Counted from the stretch's first letter, positions 26,298-35,547 are shown. The stretch: 64,000 nt of DNA from Salinibacillus aidingensis (GCF_039522525.1 NZ_BAAADO010000002.1:582634-646633), one strand, 5' to 3'. The notes: generated by a model not told the origin, from the sequence alone. Numbers and translations are program-made.

Positions 26298-27965
26298 TTA
26301 AATATCCATCAATATCGGAACAATCATTGGTTCTTTCTTCGTATGTTGTTTTACATATTTAGCAAGAGACCTTTTTACCCGTTTTTTTATGAGATTCCAT
26401 GATCCTCTATCTGTATCACGCAGCTCGTTAATGGTTTCTTTTGTAATTCGATTCATTCCCTTTCTAAGCTCTGTGAAGTTTTGATCGACGAATCCACGGG
26501 AAATAAATTCGGGATCTGAGAGTAGTTTTTTATCGTGTTTATTTATTGGGATAATCGCCATGAGCATTCCTTCCTCTGAAATTTGTTTACGGTCTCTTAA
26601 TACAAATTCCATATCTCCTACATCTACTCCATCCACATAAGTGTCACCGCTCGGGATGTTTCTCGTGCTGCGGGCAATGGAATGCTCAATATCGACAACA
26701 TCCCCATTTTTCAAAATAAAGGTGTTGCCTTTTTCAATCCCTACCGATTCTGCGAGCATTCGGTGATGATGTAGCATTCGGTGTTCACCATGAATGGGTA
26801 TGAAGTATTTTGGCTTCATCAAGGTTAGCATGAGTCGTAAATCTTCTTGATAGCCATGACCTGAAACGTGCATGCCTGAGCTGCTTCCTGAACCATAAAT
26901 CACATGGGCTCCAAGTTTATAGAGGTTGTCGACAATACTGGTTACATTCTTTTCATTCCCTGGGATCGGACCGGCGGCAAGGATGACCGTATCCTCGGGT
27001 AAGATCTCTACATCGCGAAAGTTACCAGTGGACAGGCGACTAAGGGCTGCCAGGGCCTCTCCTTGGCTCCCAGTGCATAAAATAGTTACCCTTTCTGGAG
27101 GCAACTCATCAATATCACGAGCTTCAATTAACATCCATTTTGGAATAACTAAATAGCCGCGGTCCATCGCAACCTTTACAACATTCATCATCGACCGACC
27201 TAGTAAAGCTAGTTTTCGATTGGTTTTCTCAGCAGCATCGACAACCTGTTGGATCCGACTAATATTGGAAGCGAACGTGGATACAATGACTTTTCGTTTT
27301 GCTTGTGTAAATATCTGTTCTAAATTTTTCCCTACCATTTGTTCAGAAGGTGTATAGCCTGGTCGCTCAGCATTGGTGCTTTCGGACAATAGAAGCAGAA
27401 CCCCTTTGTTGCCGATGTTAGCCATTTTGTGAATATCTGGTCGTTCATTGTTCGCAGGGGTCAAATCAAATTTGAAGTCCCCCGTATGTACGATCGTTCC
27501 TTCTGGCATGTTAAAGACAATCCCTAAACAATCCGGAATGCTATGGTTCACTTTGAAAAAGCTTATCTCCATGTCGCCAATTTGAACTTCTGAATCGGAA
27601 TGGATTTCAATTAATTCACTTTCTCGTAAAAGCCGATGTTCCTTTAATTTGATTTCAACAAGCCCCAGTGTGAACCGTGTCGCATACACGGGCACATTTA
27701 TGGTTTTCAAGAAAAAAGGGACTCCTCCAATGTGATCCTCATGCCCGTGTGTAAGTATTAGCGCACGCACTCGGCTCTGATTTTCTATAATGTAAGACAT
27801 ATCCGGTATAATTAAATCAATGCCTAATAACGTCTCATCAGGAAACTTATTCCCACAATCAATCAGTACAATATCGTTGCCATATTCGATGGCGTACATA
27901 TTTTTCCCAATTTCATTTAATCCACCAAGAGCATAAACGGACAATGAATTCCGATTTGTTCCCAT
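26298..27965 (-). CDS. RNase J-family ribonuclease
   Basis: 555 residues, the usual RNase J length. Metallo-beta-lactamase domain with LTHGHEDHIGG (His73, His75, Asp77, His78), NHSIPD and HTGDFKFDLTP; beta-CASP domain with STFASNISRIQQV, LLGRSMMNVV and CTGSQGEALAALSR; PIPGNE and FIPIHGEHRML; C-terminal dimerisation region ending PILMDI. All metal ligands look intact. It acts in 5'-3' exonuclease and endonuclease RNA turnover. It is isolated from the genes usually beside rnjA or rnjB and is more divergent from B. subtilis RNase J1 than a plain orthologue would be, so it may be an extra paralogue (inference). Confidence 0.88.
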   Translation of the reverse strand: MGTNRNSLSVYALGGLNEIGKNMYAIEYGNDIVLIDCGNKFPDETLLGIDLIIPDMSYIIENQSRVRALILTHGHEDHIGGVPFFLKTINVPVYATRFTLGLVEIKLKEHRLLRESELIEIHSDSEVQIGDMEISFFKVNHSIPDCLGIVFNMPEGTIVHTGDFKFDLTPANNERPDIHKMANIGNKGVLLLLSESTNAERPGYTPSEQMVGKNLEQIFTQAKRKVIVSTFASNISRIQQVVDAAEKTNRKLALLGRSMMNVVKVAMDRGYLVIPKWMLIEARDIDELPPERVTILCTGSQGEALAALSRLSTGNFRDVEILPEDTVILAAGPIPGNEKNVTSIVDNLYKLGAHVIYGSGSSSGMHVSGHGYQEDLRLMLTLMKPKYFIPIHGEHRMLHHHRMLAESVGIEKGNTFILKNGDVVDIEHSIARSTRNIPSGDTYVDGVDVGDMEFVLRDRKQISEEGMLMAIIPINKHDKKLLSDPEFISRGFVDQNFTELRKGMNRITKETINELRDTDRGSWNLIKKRVKRSLAKYVKQHTKKEPMIVPILMDI

Positions 27966-28054
27966 ATTAATCCCTCCCAGTTCTAATATGGGTTAGTATG
28001 CCCTTGATTTATAGTATTTATCGGAGAATATAGCAAAAATAACTATCTTGAAGA

Positions 28055-28091
28055 AAGCAAAAAACAAGAGGCTGTCCCTTGTTTTTTGCTT
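28055..28091 (-). terminator. long perfect hairpin, probable bidirectional terminator
   Basis: Arms AAGCAAAAAACAAG and CTTGTTTTTTGCTT are perfect complements (14 bp) around the loop AGGCTGTCC. It lies 3' of the VOC gene and 5' of the RNase J gene, both minus strand. The loop sequence resembles the CTGTCC core of the dispersed repeats elsewhere in the window. Confidence 0.65.
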
Positions 28092-28203
28092 TTAGTTGTA
28101 TCGAATTTGAATTCTTCTCAAATCATTTACCGCGGGACGAAGACTAACTCCATTAATAGTACTCCCTATATTAGTATCAATCATTTTCGAAGTAGGAGAA
28201 TGA

Positions 28204-29115
28204 TTACTTACCTTGATATGCTTCTACTAATTTTTCTATATCAAATTTTTTCATTTGGAGAAAGGCTTTTGTTAATCGATCCATCTGTTCGTCCGTCGCA
28301 TTTGCCATCATTTCTCCCATCACTACTGGCCAGACTTGCCAGGAGACTCCATACTTATCTTTTAACCAACCACATTGTTCAGCTTCTGGATCTGAGGATA
28401 GTTTTTCGAAGTAATAATCGATCTCCTCTTGATTTTCACATCGAACTAACAACGAAATAGCTTCATTAAAATTAAAGTCATGTTGATGCGCACTGTCCAT
28501 TGCGGTGAACCATTGATTCTCAAGCATAAAGTCTGTGTACATCATTGTCCCTTCTTTGTCTGGTTCCATGCCAGCAGGATAACGAGCCATCTCCCCTCGT
28601 TTTGAATCGTTGAAAATAGACAGATAAAAGTCACTGGCTTCTTCTGCCTTTCCGCAAACATCTTGAACAAACAACATGGAAGGTACAATAAATGGTCGTT
28701 CCTCGCCATCTGGGTTCGTGAGGATTAACTGCCATGTCAACCCGTACTTATCCTGTATCCATCCATAGCGTTTACTAAATGGGTATTCTTGAAGTGGCAT
28801 TAACGGTGTGCCGCCTTGAGAGAGTTTTTCCCAGAGCTGGTCTAAATTTTCCCTGGCATTCTCGTCTCTTGAAGGATCAAAATTAACAAAAAAAGAAATC
28901 GATGGGGTGAATTGAAAATGTGGGCCTCCATTGATGGCCATGAATGAATAACCTGCAATATCAAATGAAACGACATCGCTATTTCCAGATGGGGTGTTAC
29001 GTACTGTTGTGTTATTGGTGATGTCTGAATTGGGAAATATGGATGTATAAAATTCCGCAGCTTCTTGTGCTTCCTGGTTAAACCATAGATGGGGAACGAT
29101 TTTTTGATTTATCAC
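28204..29115 (-). CDS. two-domain VOC (PhnB/3-dmu-9_3-mt-like) protein
   Basis: 303 residues made of two homologous PhnB-type VOC domains: 1-135 (PHLWFNQEAQEAAEFYTSIFP to YGLTWQLIL) and 145-275 (PSMLFVQDVCGKAEEASDFY to DKYGVSWQVWPVVM). Each ends in the typical W-Q strand. The family (PF06983) contains bleomycin-resistance-like and methyltransferase-annotated proteins, but real activities are mostly unknown and the methyltransferase label is not trustworthy. GTG start at 29115 behind GAAAGGAGGG. Single gene. Confidence 0.82.
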   Translation of the reverse strand: MINQKIVPHLWFNQEAQEAAEFYTSIFPNSDITNNTTVRNTPSGNSDVVSFDIAGYSFMAINGGPHFQFTPSISFFVNFDPSRDENARENLDQLWEKLSQGGTPLMPLQEYPFSKRYGWIQDKYGLTWQLILTNPDGEERPFIVPSMLFVQDVCGKAEEASDFYLSIFNDSKRGEMARYPAGMEPDKEGTMMYTDFMLENQWFTAMDSAHQHDFNFNEAISLLVRCENQEEIDYYFEKLSSDPEAEQCGWLKDKYGVSWQVWPVVMGEMMANATDEQMDRLTKAFLQMKKFDIEKLVEAYQGK

Positions 29116-29184
29116 GAAATTCCCTCCTTTCTAATTATGATTATACATTAATTAACCTAACACCGTAATCATGGAGGGATTAAT

Positions 29185-29802
29185 CTAAAACTGCAGGAGC
29201 TCATACAAATAATTCATCCCATATAAGGGAACCAGTGTATACAGTGTTAACGTAATCGGCTTACACAGAAGAAAATAAAAGATGAATTTCTTCAGCGTCA
29301 TTTTGGTGAGTCCGGCAATCAGACAGATAAAATCATCAGGAAAGCCGGGAAATACCATGGAAATGGCAAAGAACCGCTCAAACCGTTTTCCCTCATTGAC
29401 CCATCCAATATATTTTTCATACGTCTCATCCTTAACAAAATAACGGGCAAAGGCTCGACCATATTTTCTGGCAAGCCAGAAGTTTGCCAGTGACCCCAAA
29501 AAGATCCCCACAACATTTAAAACAGACCCGAGGCCAATTCCAAATAACATCACACCGACAACCGTTGTCACATTGCCCGGCAGCACGGGAATAACCACCT
29601 GAATAAAGGTTAGTGCCAGAAAAAGAAGCGGTGCGACACTGCCAAATCCTGAGATCCAATCCCGCACCCTTTCCGGATTTCCAAAAAAGTCACTTTTAAT
29701 CACGAAAATTCCAATCCCGATAATGATGGCAAACCCGATCACACTAAATATCTGAACGATAGGCTTCTGATACTTTTTCAAGAAAATCTTTAATCGATTC
29801 AT
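29185..29802 (-). CDS. TVP38/TMEM64-family (VTT domain) membrane protein
   Basis: 205 residues, about five to six hydrophobic segments. The VTT/SNARE-associated core is recognisable: LPGNVTTVVGVMLFGIGLGS, FLGSLANFWLARKYGRAFAR, and FFAISMVFPGFPDDFICLIA with the conserved P-G-F-P-D/N loop. DedA-superfamily members of this type are implicated in lipid scrambling and membrane homeostasis. N-terminal basic stretch (MNRLKIFLKKYQKP) suggests N-in. The next gene on the strand (TDT transporter) is upstream with about 80 bases between. Confidence 0.85.
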   Translation of the reverse strand: MNRLKIFLKKYQKPIVQIFSVIGFAIIIGIGIFVIKSDFFGNPERVRDWISGFGSVAPLLFLALTFIQVVIPVLPGNVTTVVGVMLFGIGLGSVLNVVGIFLGSLANFWLARKYGRAFARYFVKDETYEKYIGWVNEGKRFERFFAISMVFPGFPDDFICLIAGLTKMTLKKFIFYFLLCKPITLTLYTLVPLYGMNYLYELLQF

Positions 29803-29879
29803 ATGTATCTCTTTCTAATGGATAGTTTTATCTAATATTTTATGGGACTTATCTATCTGCTGTCCACTCATTGCACAGG

Positions 29880-30923
29880 TCACCAGCTAAAATGGGTCCG
29901 CATACGTCCATAGAGACGATGGAGCATTCCTGCAAAAACAATGATCCATGCGCTAATGGCAATATACACAAAAAATCCGGGGATAACCGTTAAAAAGGAA
30001 ACTTCAATAGCCTGCGATAATTGAAAGGTACTTGTTGTGTACATAGAAAGCGGGAACACCATCCCCCAGTATTGCGGATCATATTTTAACGGGTCCCGAT
30101 GATAGAAATGCTTCCAGATCATGAGAATAAACAATAAGGGAATCCACCATGTGCCAGTAATCCAGAAGAACAAGGTAAATCCCTTTAAAAAGGGCGTAAT
30201 CTCATCAAGCAGGGCCCATTCGTTCGCATGAAGAATAAGAGTTGATCCCGCCAGTGTTGTAATGGCAACTGCCCCCATATTGATCCAATAAGGAGGTGAA
30301 AGAGAATCATACCTGAAGTCCACAAACGTAAATCGGTAGAAAATCAGGGTAATAATATTTAAATATAGCATACACCCTAAAAAATACATGCATAACGTAA
30401 AAAACAGAAGGATGTCCCGTCCATCTTCAATACTTGGCGAAAGAAGGGTCCCTAAGATGGAAAGGGATTGGGTGGCCACCGTAGCAATCAGCCAGGCCCC
30501 ATTAATGCCCTTGGCGATGGACGGCTTATTTTTTCGTATAGTTACGGCTGTAAAGAAGTTATACATAATGACGACCCATAAAACAATAGCAAAAATCCAT
30601 AAGTAGATAGCCACCGAAGAAAGCCCGGCAACTACAACCAGCTGACTTCCAAAGACGTTGGTCCCTGCCACTAAAGTAAAAAACCCCGGACCAAGAGTAT
30701 GGCTCATCATATCGGCTTTGAATTTTGGAAAATAATAAATCACTCTTAATAATGTAAGGATCCATAAAACCACATAGGCTCCGGTATTAATATAAAGCAA
30801 GGTTTTAGAAATCCAGACCATTTCGAGCAAAAAGGAACCGATGGATAGGGCTCCTGTTGCCATAATAAAGGCAAAATAACCGGGAAACAGATTTTCTGCA
30901 AGCTTTTTTAAAAACGAAAGCAT
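29880..30923 (-). CDS. TDT/SLAC1-family transporter (TehA-like)
   Basis: About 347 residues and ten hydrophobic helices. LFPGYFAFIMATGALSIGSF at the N-terminus and NVFGSQLVVVAG are typical of the tellurite-resistance/dicarboxylate (TDT) family, which includes TehA, Mae1, Ssu1 and plant SLAC1 anion channels. Substrate could be a C4-dicarboxylate, sulfite or another anion; sequence alone does not tell. The ATG at 30923 follows TAGGTGG; an in-frame reading to 30980 has no ribosome site. It may be co-transcribed with the TVP38 gene downstream. Confidence 0.85.
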   Translation of the reverse strand: MLSFLKKLAENLFPGYFAFIMATGALSIGSFLLEMVWISKTLLYINTGAYVVLWILTLLRVIYYFPKFKADMMSHTLGPGFFTLVAGTNVFGSQLVVVAGLSSVAIYLWIFAIVLWVVIMYNFFTAVTIRKNKPSIAKGINGAWLIATVATQSLSILGTLLSPSIEDGRDILLFFTLCMYFLGCMLYLNIITLIFYRFTFVDFRYDSLSPPYWINMGAVAITTLAGSTLILHANEWALLDEITPFLKGFTLFFWITGTWWIPLLFILMIWKHFYHRDPLKYDPQYWGMVFPLSMYTTSTFQLSQAIEVSFLTVIPGFFVYIAISAWIIVFAGMLHRLYGRMRTHFSW

Positions 30924-31236
30924 ATAGAAACCACCTAATACACAAATTTCATCATTTGGAATTATATCACATTGCATCACGGAACCCTATTTCTGCCTAA
31001 AACAGCATCCATGGAATTTATTTAAAAAACGTAAACGTACGTACTGCCCTTACCGCTCATTTTCCTCAACCCTACCCACCTTATTCGATTGTGGCAGCTC
31101 ATAACAGGATGACTCCCACTCCTTTTAAAATCTATTAGATTTACTAGTTTTCTGCGCAATTCTATTTTTTCTCTTATACCTGACCCAAGCATGTCCCTTG
31201 TATTTTCATATAGTGATGACTAAAGGGGGTGAAACT
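30924..31236. other. intergenic region between divergent genes
   Basis: Upstream regions of the TDT gene (minus) and a small membrane protein gene (plus). A palindromic ACGTACGT lies near 31036. No other gene or RNA is evident. Confidence 0.4.
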
Positions 31237-31449
31237 GTGATCGATGTTCTTCTTTATACCTTAGTTGCAGGTTTGTTTATGTATGAGGTCTATGTCATAA
31301 GAATGGCCATGCATCGTCAAAATCAAAAAGTACTGAATACCTTTACCAACGGGACCAGTACTCAGCCTGAGCCCGAAAATGTCAAGGCACGTCCTGCTCC
31401 GAAGCCTGTTTTTGCTGTGCAGGAGTCTGCCAGGCGCATAAAGGATTAA
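31237..31449 (+). CDS. small single-helix membrane protein, unknown
   Basis: 70 residues from a GTG at 31237 behind AAAGGGGGTGA (7 bases). The N-terminal ~20 residues (IDVLLYTLVAGLFMYEVYVI) form one membrane helix, followed by a polar cytosolic tail with a Pro/Ala/Lys stretch (KARPAPKPVF). No family recognised. The membrane helix has a faint resemblance to helix 1 of the Na/Pi cotransporter encoded next (FLLGMYLVR vs LFMYEVYVIR), which may be coincidence. A hairpin separates the two genes. Confidence 0.65.
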   Translation: MIDVLLYTLVAGLFMYEVYVIRMAMHRQNQKVLNTFTNGTSTQPEPENVKARPAPKPVFAVQESARRIKD

Positions 31450-31486
31450 ATAGAAATAAAGAAAATTAAATCACTCCTTTCTCATT

Positions 31487-31517
31487 ATAGAGTAGGAATC
31501 TCCTGGTCCTACTCTAT
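31487..31517 (+). terminator. inverted repeat between small ORF and Na/Pi gene
   Basis: A perfect 11-bp stem ATAGAGTAGGA / TCCTACTCTAT with a 9-base loop. Only a weak T-rich tail follows, so it could terminate partially or act as a leader structure for the downstream transporter gene. Confidence 0.55.
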
Positions 31518-31590
31518 CTATTTCACAGCGATCCTATTTACGCTTCACCTCCTTTTTCTTTTTTACAAGCCAAAGAAAGAAGGTGAGAAA

Positions 31591-32526
31591 TTGATTCAGA
31601 CCTTGCTATTTATCCTGACATTAGGTGTATTTTTATTAGGAATGTATCTGGTAAGAACTGGTCTTTTCAACATGTCAGCCGATAAACTGAAAACTTGGCT
31701 TGCAAAACTGACCGATTCTCCATGGAAGGGACCCCTGCTGGGGACCGTGGTAACAGCCATACTGCAGAGCAGCTCTGCCGTATCCATTATTGTCGTCGGT
31801 CTTGTCGCAAGAAATATGCTTACCTTCAGTCAATCGATTGGAATTATCCTCGGTGCAAATATCGGGAACACCGTTACAACAGAGATCATAGCTCTGGACA
31901 TTAACGCCATGATTATCCCTATGGCAGCAATCGGAGCCATTTTCCTGCTCATAAAAAGAGACACGATAAGGAACACCGGCCTGGCTTTACTCGGATTATC
32001 GGCCGTATTTGGTGCCATCTGGAACTTCAAAATGCTTGCAGCTCCAATTACAGAAATGGCATTCATAGATCAGTTATTCCTGTCCCTGGACAACAATCGC
32101 CTGTATGCTGTGTTAACCGGAGCCATTCTGACAGCTGTCATTCAATCCAGTACAGCGACAACAGGAATTACGATGGGCTTCATTGCTGCAGGGGTTTTGA
32201 ATCTTGATACAGCTGTCGCCATTGTATTAGGGGCCAATATTGGAACCTGTATTGACGCATGGCTTGCCTCTATAGCAGGGGGAAGAGAAGCAAGACTTAC
32301 CGCCTGGTCCCATATCTGGATAAACGTTTTCGGAGTCATCGCGTTCTTCCCATTCATCGGAGTTCTTGCCCATGTGGGTACAATGCTGGCCACACAGCCG
32401 GATGTACAGGTCGCCCACATCAGCGCACTCTTTAACGTTTTAAGCTCCCTGATTGCCCTGCCATTTGTTAACCAGCTGGCCAATATGATCACGAAAATCC
32501 ATGGACGAAAACAGACCGCGGCATAG
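31591..32526 (+). CDS. Na/Pi cotransporter-family protein
   Basis: 311 residues. Two inverted PF02690 repeats are clear: the first with TAILQSSSAVSIIVVGLVAR and GIILGANIGNTVTTEII, the second with TAVIQSSTATTGITMGFIAA and AIVLGANIGTCIDAWLA. The QSSS/T and GANIGT motifs are the Na+ and phosphate site signatures. The C-terminal PhoU-like domain found in longer relatives (YqeW/NptA type) is absent, so this is the short form. TTG start at 31591 behind GAAGGTGAG. Probable Na+-driven phosphate uptake. A terminator follows, then a truncated copy of the same gene type. Confidence 0.88.
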   Translation: MIQTLLFILTLGVFLLGMYLVRTGLFNMSADKLKTWLAKLTDSPWKGPLLGTVVTAILQSSSAVSIIVVGLVARNMLTFSQSIGIILGANIGNTVTTEIIALDINAMIIPMAAIGAIFLLIKRDTIRNTGLALLGLSAVFGAIWNFKMLAAPITEMAFIDQLFLSLDNNRLYAVLTGAILTAVIQSSTATTGITMGFIAAGVLNLDTAVAIVLGANIGTCIDAWLASIAGGREARLTAWSHIWINVFGVIAFFPFIGVLAHVGTMLATQPDVQVAHISALFNVLSSLIALPFVNQLANMITKIHGRKQTAA

Positions 32527-32542
32527 CTTGCTCAAAAAGTGG

Positions 32543-32573
32543 GACATCCCCTATATGAGGGGATGTCTCTTTC
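32543..32573 (+). terminator. terminator of the Na/Pi gene
   Basis: A perfect 10-bp stem GACATCCCCT / AGGGGATGTC with a 5-base loop and a TCTTTC tail. Confidence 0.8.
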
Positions 32574-32628
32574 AACTCTATTTTCTCTCTTTCCATCCTC
32601 TTCCTTCGTCTCAGGAAGGAGGTATACG

Positions 32629-32772
32629 ATGATTTCATTTCTGTCATTCCTTCTATTTTCAGGAGGATTGCTGTATGGAGTCTATCTGCTTAGATATGGT
32701 CTTCATCCCCTGACGTTTTATTCTTTTAAAACATGGCCTCGAACAAATACACCTTACAAATCTCCTCTTTAG
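32629..32772 (+). pseudogene. truncated Na/Pi cotransporter N-terminus
   Basis: 47 codons with a strong ribosome site (GGAAGGAGG, 7 bases before the ATG). The product (FLLFSGGLLYGVYLLRYGL, then SFKTWPRTNTPYKSPL and a stop) aligns position by position with the first 47 residues of the upstream Na/Pi protein (GVFLLGMYLVRTGL, LKTWLAKLTDSPWKGPL). It ends at a stop just where the first QSSS repeat should begin. Most simply a decayed tandem duplicate; a retained single-helix protein is possible given the intact translation signals. Confidence 0.6.
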
Positions 32773-32776
32773 CACA

Positions 32777-32950
32777 ATGATTACACTCCTCGCCATCGCC
32801 ATCAGTGCAATAACCACTATTTTGACAGTGTTCCTGTTTGTGATGGATTATGACTCTGTAAGATTGGAGTTTCCCTTGAGTGCATTCCCCTTTATCGGGG
32901 GCTGGATAGGCTATAATTTGGGAGAGACTTTCAGAATAAGCGATTTGTAA
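32777..32950 (+). CDS. possible 57-residue membrane protein
   Basis: Starts at an ATG 5 bases after the stop of the truncated Na/Pi ORF, in the +1 frame. The product begins MITLLAIAISAITTILTVFL (membrane helix), continues with DYDSVRLEFPLSAFPF and ends GGWIGYNLGETFRISDL. Composition is protein-like throughout, but there is no ribosome site, so it may depend on coupling to the upstream ORF or be a remnant. Family not recognised. Confidence 0.4.
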   Translation: MITLLAIAISAITTILTVFLFVMDYDSVRLEFPLSAFPFIGGWIGYNLGETFRISDL

Positions 32951-33023
32951 TTAAATGGACATTTGAATGAAATGCGACTGCTATGACTATGTTTATTCCA
33001 ATATGTAATTGATGATATTTTAA

Positions 33024-33060
33024 AAAGGAGTGCTATGCATGACATGCCGCACTCCTTTCT
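33024..33060. terminator. hairpin terminator
   Basis: A perfect 10-bp stem AAAGGAGTGC / GCACTCCTTT (33024-33033 and 33049-33058), A-rich before and T-rich after; probably bidirectional. It closes the small-ORF region on the plus strand and could also end the 36-residue ORF transcript on the minus strand. Confidence 0.75.
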
Positions 33061-33182
33061 GTGTGATTGAATCCTTCTGTATGCTGCCGAACTACGATCA
33101 CCGTCATCATAAAGGCTCTATGAATCATCTTTTCTTACCCTTACCGTTTTTACCCGCCTTCCTATGACCTCCTCCACACTGA

Positions 33183-33293
33183 TTATTTTAAAATTTCGTC
33201 CACTCTTGACACATCTTCTCCATTCATCATCAATTCCTCAATTAAAGTACCTGAAGGGGTCTTCTCTAAAAGCATACAAAGTTCACGGGACAT
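33183..33293 (-). CDS. 36-residue small protein, unknown
   Basis: ATG at 33293 with AAGGAGAGG 5 bases upstream. The product is acidic and helical (MSRELCMLLEKTPSGTLIEE, LMMNGEDVSRVDEILK). After its TAA the same frame continues for 20 codons as a Gly/Lys/Arg-rich tail (CGGGHRKAGKNGKGKKR) to a TGA. No family recognised. The ribosome site and the terminator downstream on this strand support a real gene; length makes it uncertain. Confidence 0.45.
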   Translation of the reverse strand: MSRELCMLLEKTPSGTLIEELMMNGEDVSRVDEILK

Positions 33294-33300
33294 TCTGCCT

Positions 33301-33828
33301 CTCCTTTATCTGAGTTACTATATGCTATTCTATGTCGATAGATTTTGTTTGTGTGTTTGTTGATAGATAGTAGAAATCGATCCTGTCATTGCTTTCTCGT
33401 CTATAAGATTCATGATTGATCTGCCTTTAATCTATAACAACTACCTACATGCTGTTATCTTACTTTTAAGTATATATTTGCCATAAATGGGGCTATATTA
33501 GGCGATTGAAGAGATTTTTTCTTAAGTCAAAACAATTATTTTCAGAGGTTGAACCCTGATCGCCCCTTTAGAATTCAGGAGGGCCCAAAACCCCATGGTT
33601 ACGCTATTTTGCTCAGGTATTCACAATTTAAATCTGCAAAAAGTCTTTTGGTTTAAATAAAGGAATCCGTCGAAATAAGTCTATATTTTCCGATATAACA
33701 ATATATTTTTAACTATATTGGCCATTTACGCACAAATAGCCATATTCATCTATTTTCCGCATTTGTCTTTATGCCTGTTTATTCGTTATCTTTCTAAGGT
33801 TGAACATTTACATTATAAGGAGGCAACT
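33301..33828. other. long AT-rich upstream region of the BCCT gene
   Basis: About 530 bases with no convincing ORF. Several AT-rich hexamers near 33690-33715 could be promoter elements. The reading upstream of the BCCT start (33718-33828) has no ribosome site. Confidence 0.4.
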
Positions 33829-35478
33829 ATGTCTGAACAACAAAGGAGACAAAAAGGATTACGTTCATTTAGAGAAGCTTTAAAGACTCCTGTTTTTATT
33901 ATATCACTGGTATTAGCCGTTTTATTTGTTGTAATCGGCATTACATTGCCTGATTTCGGTAAATATATGGATGCAACGTTTAATTGGATGGCAACAAACC
34001 TTGGCTGGTCATTTATTTTAGGAGCCAGCGCATTCGTTATCGCTGCTATTGCTTTAATTATCAGTCCGCTTGGTCAAATCAGGCTTGGAGATGATGATGA
34101 AGAACCTATGTATTCGACCGGTGCCTGGTTTGCCATGTTATTTAGTGCAGGAATGGGGATTGGACTTCTTTTCTGGGGAGTCTCAGAGCCGATAAACCAT
34201 TATGACTGGCCCCCATACGGTGAAGGAGGAACAGCTGATGCTGTGCATATGGCATTACAGTATTCCTTTTTCCATTGGGGTATTCACCCATGGGCCATTT
34301 ACGCCGTGGTAGCCTGTTCTCTTGCCTACTTCAGCTATCGTAAGGGACTGCCAATGATGCTAAGCTCAACCTTAGAACCACTGATTGGACGCGACAAAAT
34401 AAATGGACCGATTGGAAACACCGTGAACATTATTGGAGTTCTGGCCACATTGCTGGGAATCTCCACTTCACTTGGTTTAGGTGTTATGCAAATTGGTCAG
34501 GGGCTTGAGAATCTGTTCGGCATTCCAAATACGACCGGATTATGGCTCATTATTGTGGTCGTAGTTACTGCCCTGGCAATCTTATCAACCACATCGGGCA
34601 TTGATAAAGGGATTAAATGGTTAAGTCAAATTAACCTGAGTGTCGCCGGATTGCTCATGGTATTTATCCTGATCTTAGGACCAACTGTATTCATTTTAAA
34701 TGCCATTACTCATTCAACCGGAAGCTACCTGCAGAATTTCCTTCAGATGTCATTTGGAATCGATGCAGCAGGAGAAGGCGCGGAAGGCTGGTATAACAGC
34801 TGGACCATTTTCTATTGGGCCTGGTGGATTGCGTGGGCACCATTTGTTGGTTCCTTTATCGCCCGGGTCTCCAGAGGGCGCACGATCCGCAGCTTTTCCA
34901 TCGGTGTCTTACTCGTTCCAACAGCCGTAAGTATGGTCTGGTTCGGTGTATTCGGCGGTGCGGCTCTATGGGGACAGCATTTTGGAGAATTTAATATCCT
35001 GGATGCGGTTAAAATCGACGAAGCCCAAGGATTCTTTGCCTTATTATCAGAGTTTCCTTTCTCAGGCTTGCTGATTGCCATTGCCATGATTTCAGTAGCC
35101 GTCTTTTTCGTAACTTCTTCAGACTCTGGAACCTATGTTATTGGAATGCTGACATCAAAAGGAAACCCTCAGCCTCCAATCGGCTTAAGGGTTACATGGG
35201 GCGTACTGGAAGGAGCCTTTGCTGCGGTTCTGCTTCTTGCCGGGGGCTTAAGCTCACTGCAGACCGCTTCTGTTCTAGGCGGATTTCCATTTATGATAAT
35301 CATGTTCTTCATGATCTACGCCCTGGTTAAATCCCTGCTAAAAGAGTCCAAAGAAGGATCACTCCCTGTGGAAAGAAGAAGAATCTTCAATGCTCTTGGG
35401 GATCTACAGGACGAGAAGAAAATACAGCAGGATATTATTAATGAAGATGAAATTGATGATGAGGACCGAGTATCATAA
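33829..35478 (+). CDS. BCCT-family glycine betaine (compatible solute) transporter
   Basis: 549 residues, twelve membrane helices, OpuD/BetP type. Seen: SAGMGIGLLFWGVSEPINHY (glycine-rich substrate segment with the M-G-I-G form typical of betaine carriers), the tryptophan-rich FYWAWWIAWAPFVGSFIARV in TM8, SRGRTIR, and SSDSGTYVIGMLTSKG. The C-terminal cytosolic tail (about 500-549) is highly charged (EDEIDDEDRVS), a likely osmosensing part. Imports betaine or related solutes with Na+ under salt stress. The ATG at 33829 follows ATAAGGAGG; upstream in-frame codons are not translated in my view. Single gene with a long hairpin terminator. Confidence 0.94.
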   Translation: MSEQQRRQKGLRSFREALKTPVFIISLVLAVLFVVIGITLPDFGKYMDATFNWMATNLGWSFILGASAFVIAAIALIISPLGQIRLGDDDEEPMYSTGAWFAMLFSAGMGIGLLFWGVSEPINHYDWPPYGEGGTADAVHMALQYSFFHWGIHPWAIYAVVACSLAYFSYRKGLPMMLSSTLEPLIGRDKINGPIGNTVNIIGVLATLLGISTSLGLGVMQIGQGLENLFGIPNTTGLWLIIVVVVTALAILSTTSGIDKGIKWLSQINLSVAGLLMVFILILGPTVFILNAITHSTGSYLQNFLQMSFGIDAAGEGAEGWYNSWTIFYWAWWIAWAPFVGSFIARVSRGRTIRSFSIGVLLVPTAVSMVWFGVFGGAALWGQHFGEFNILDAVKIDEAQGFFALLSEFPFSGLLIAIAMISVAVFFVTSSDSGTYVIGMLTSKGNPQPPIGLRVTWGVLEGAFAAVLLLAGGLSSLQTASVLGGFPFMIIMFFMIYALVKSLLKESKEGSLPVERRRIFNALGDLQDEKKIQQDIINEDEIDDEDRVS

Positions 35479-35547
35479 ATTCCCATAAATATATATGTGA
35501 ATTATAACGCAGCAACTGTGCGTCAACACATCCATTCCATTATGAAC

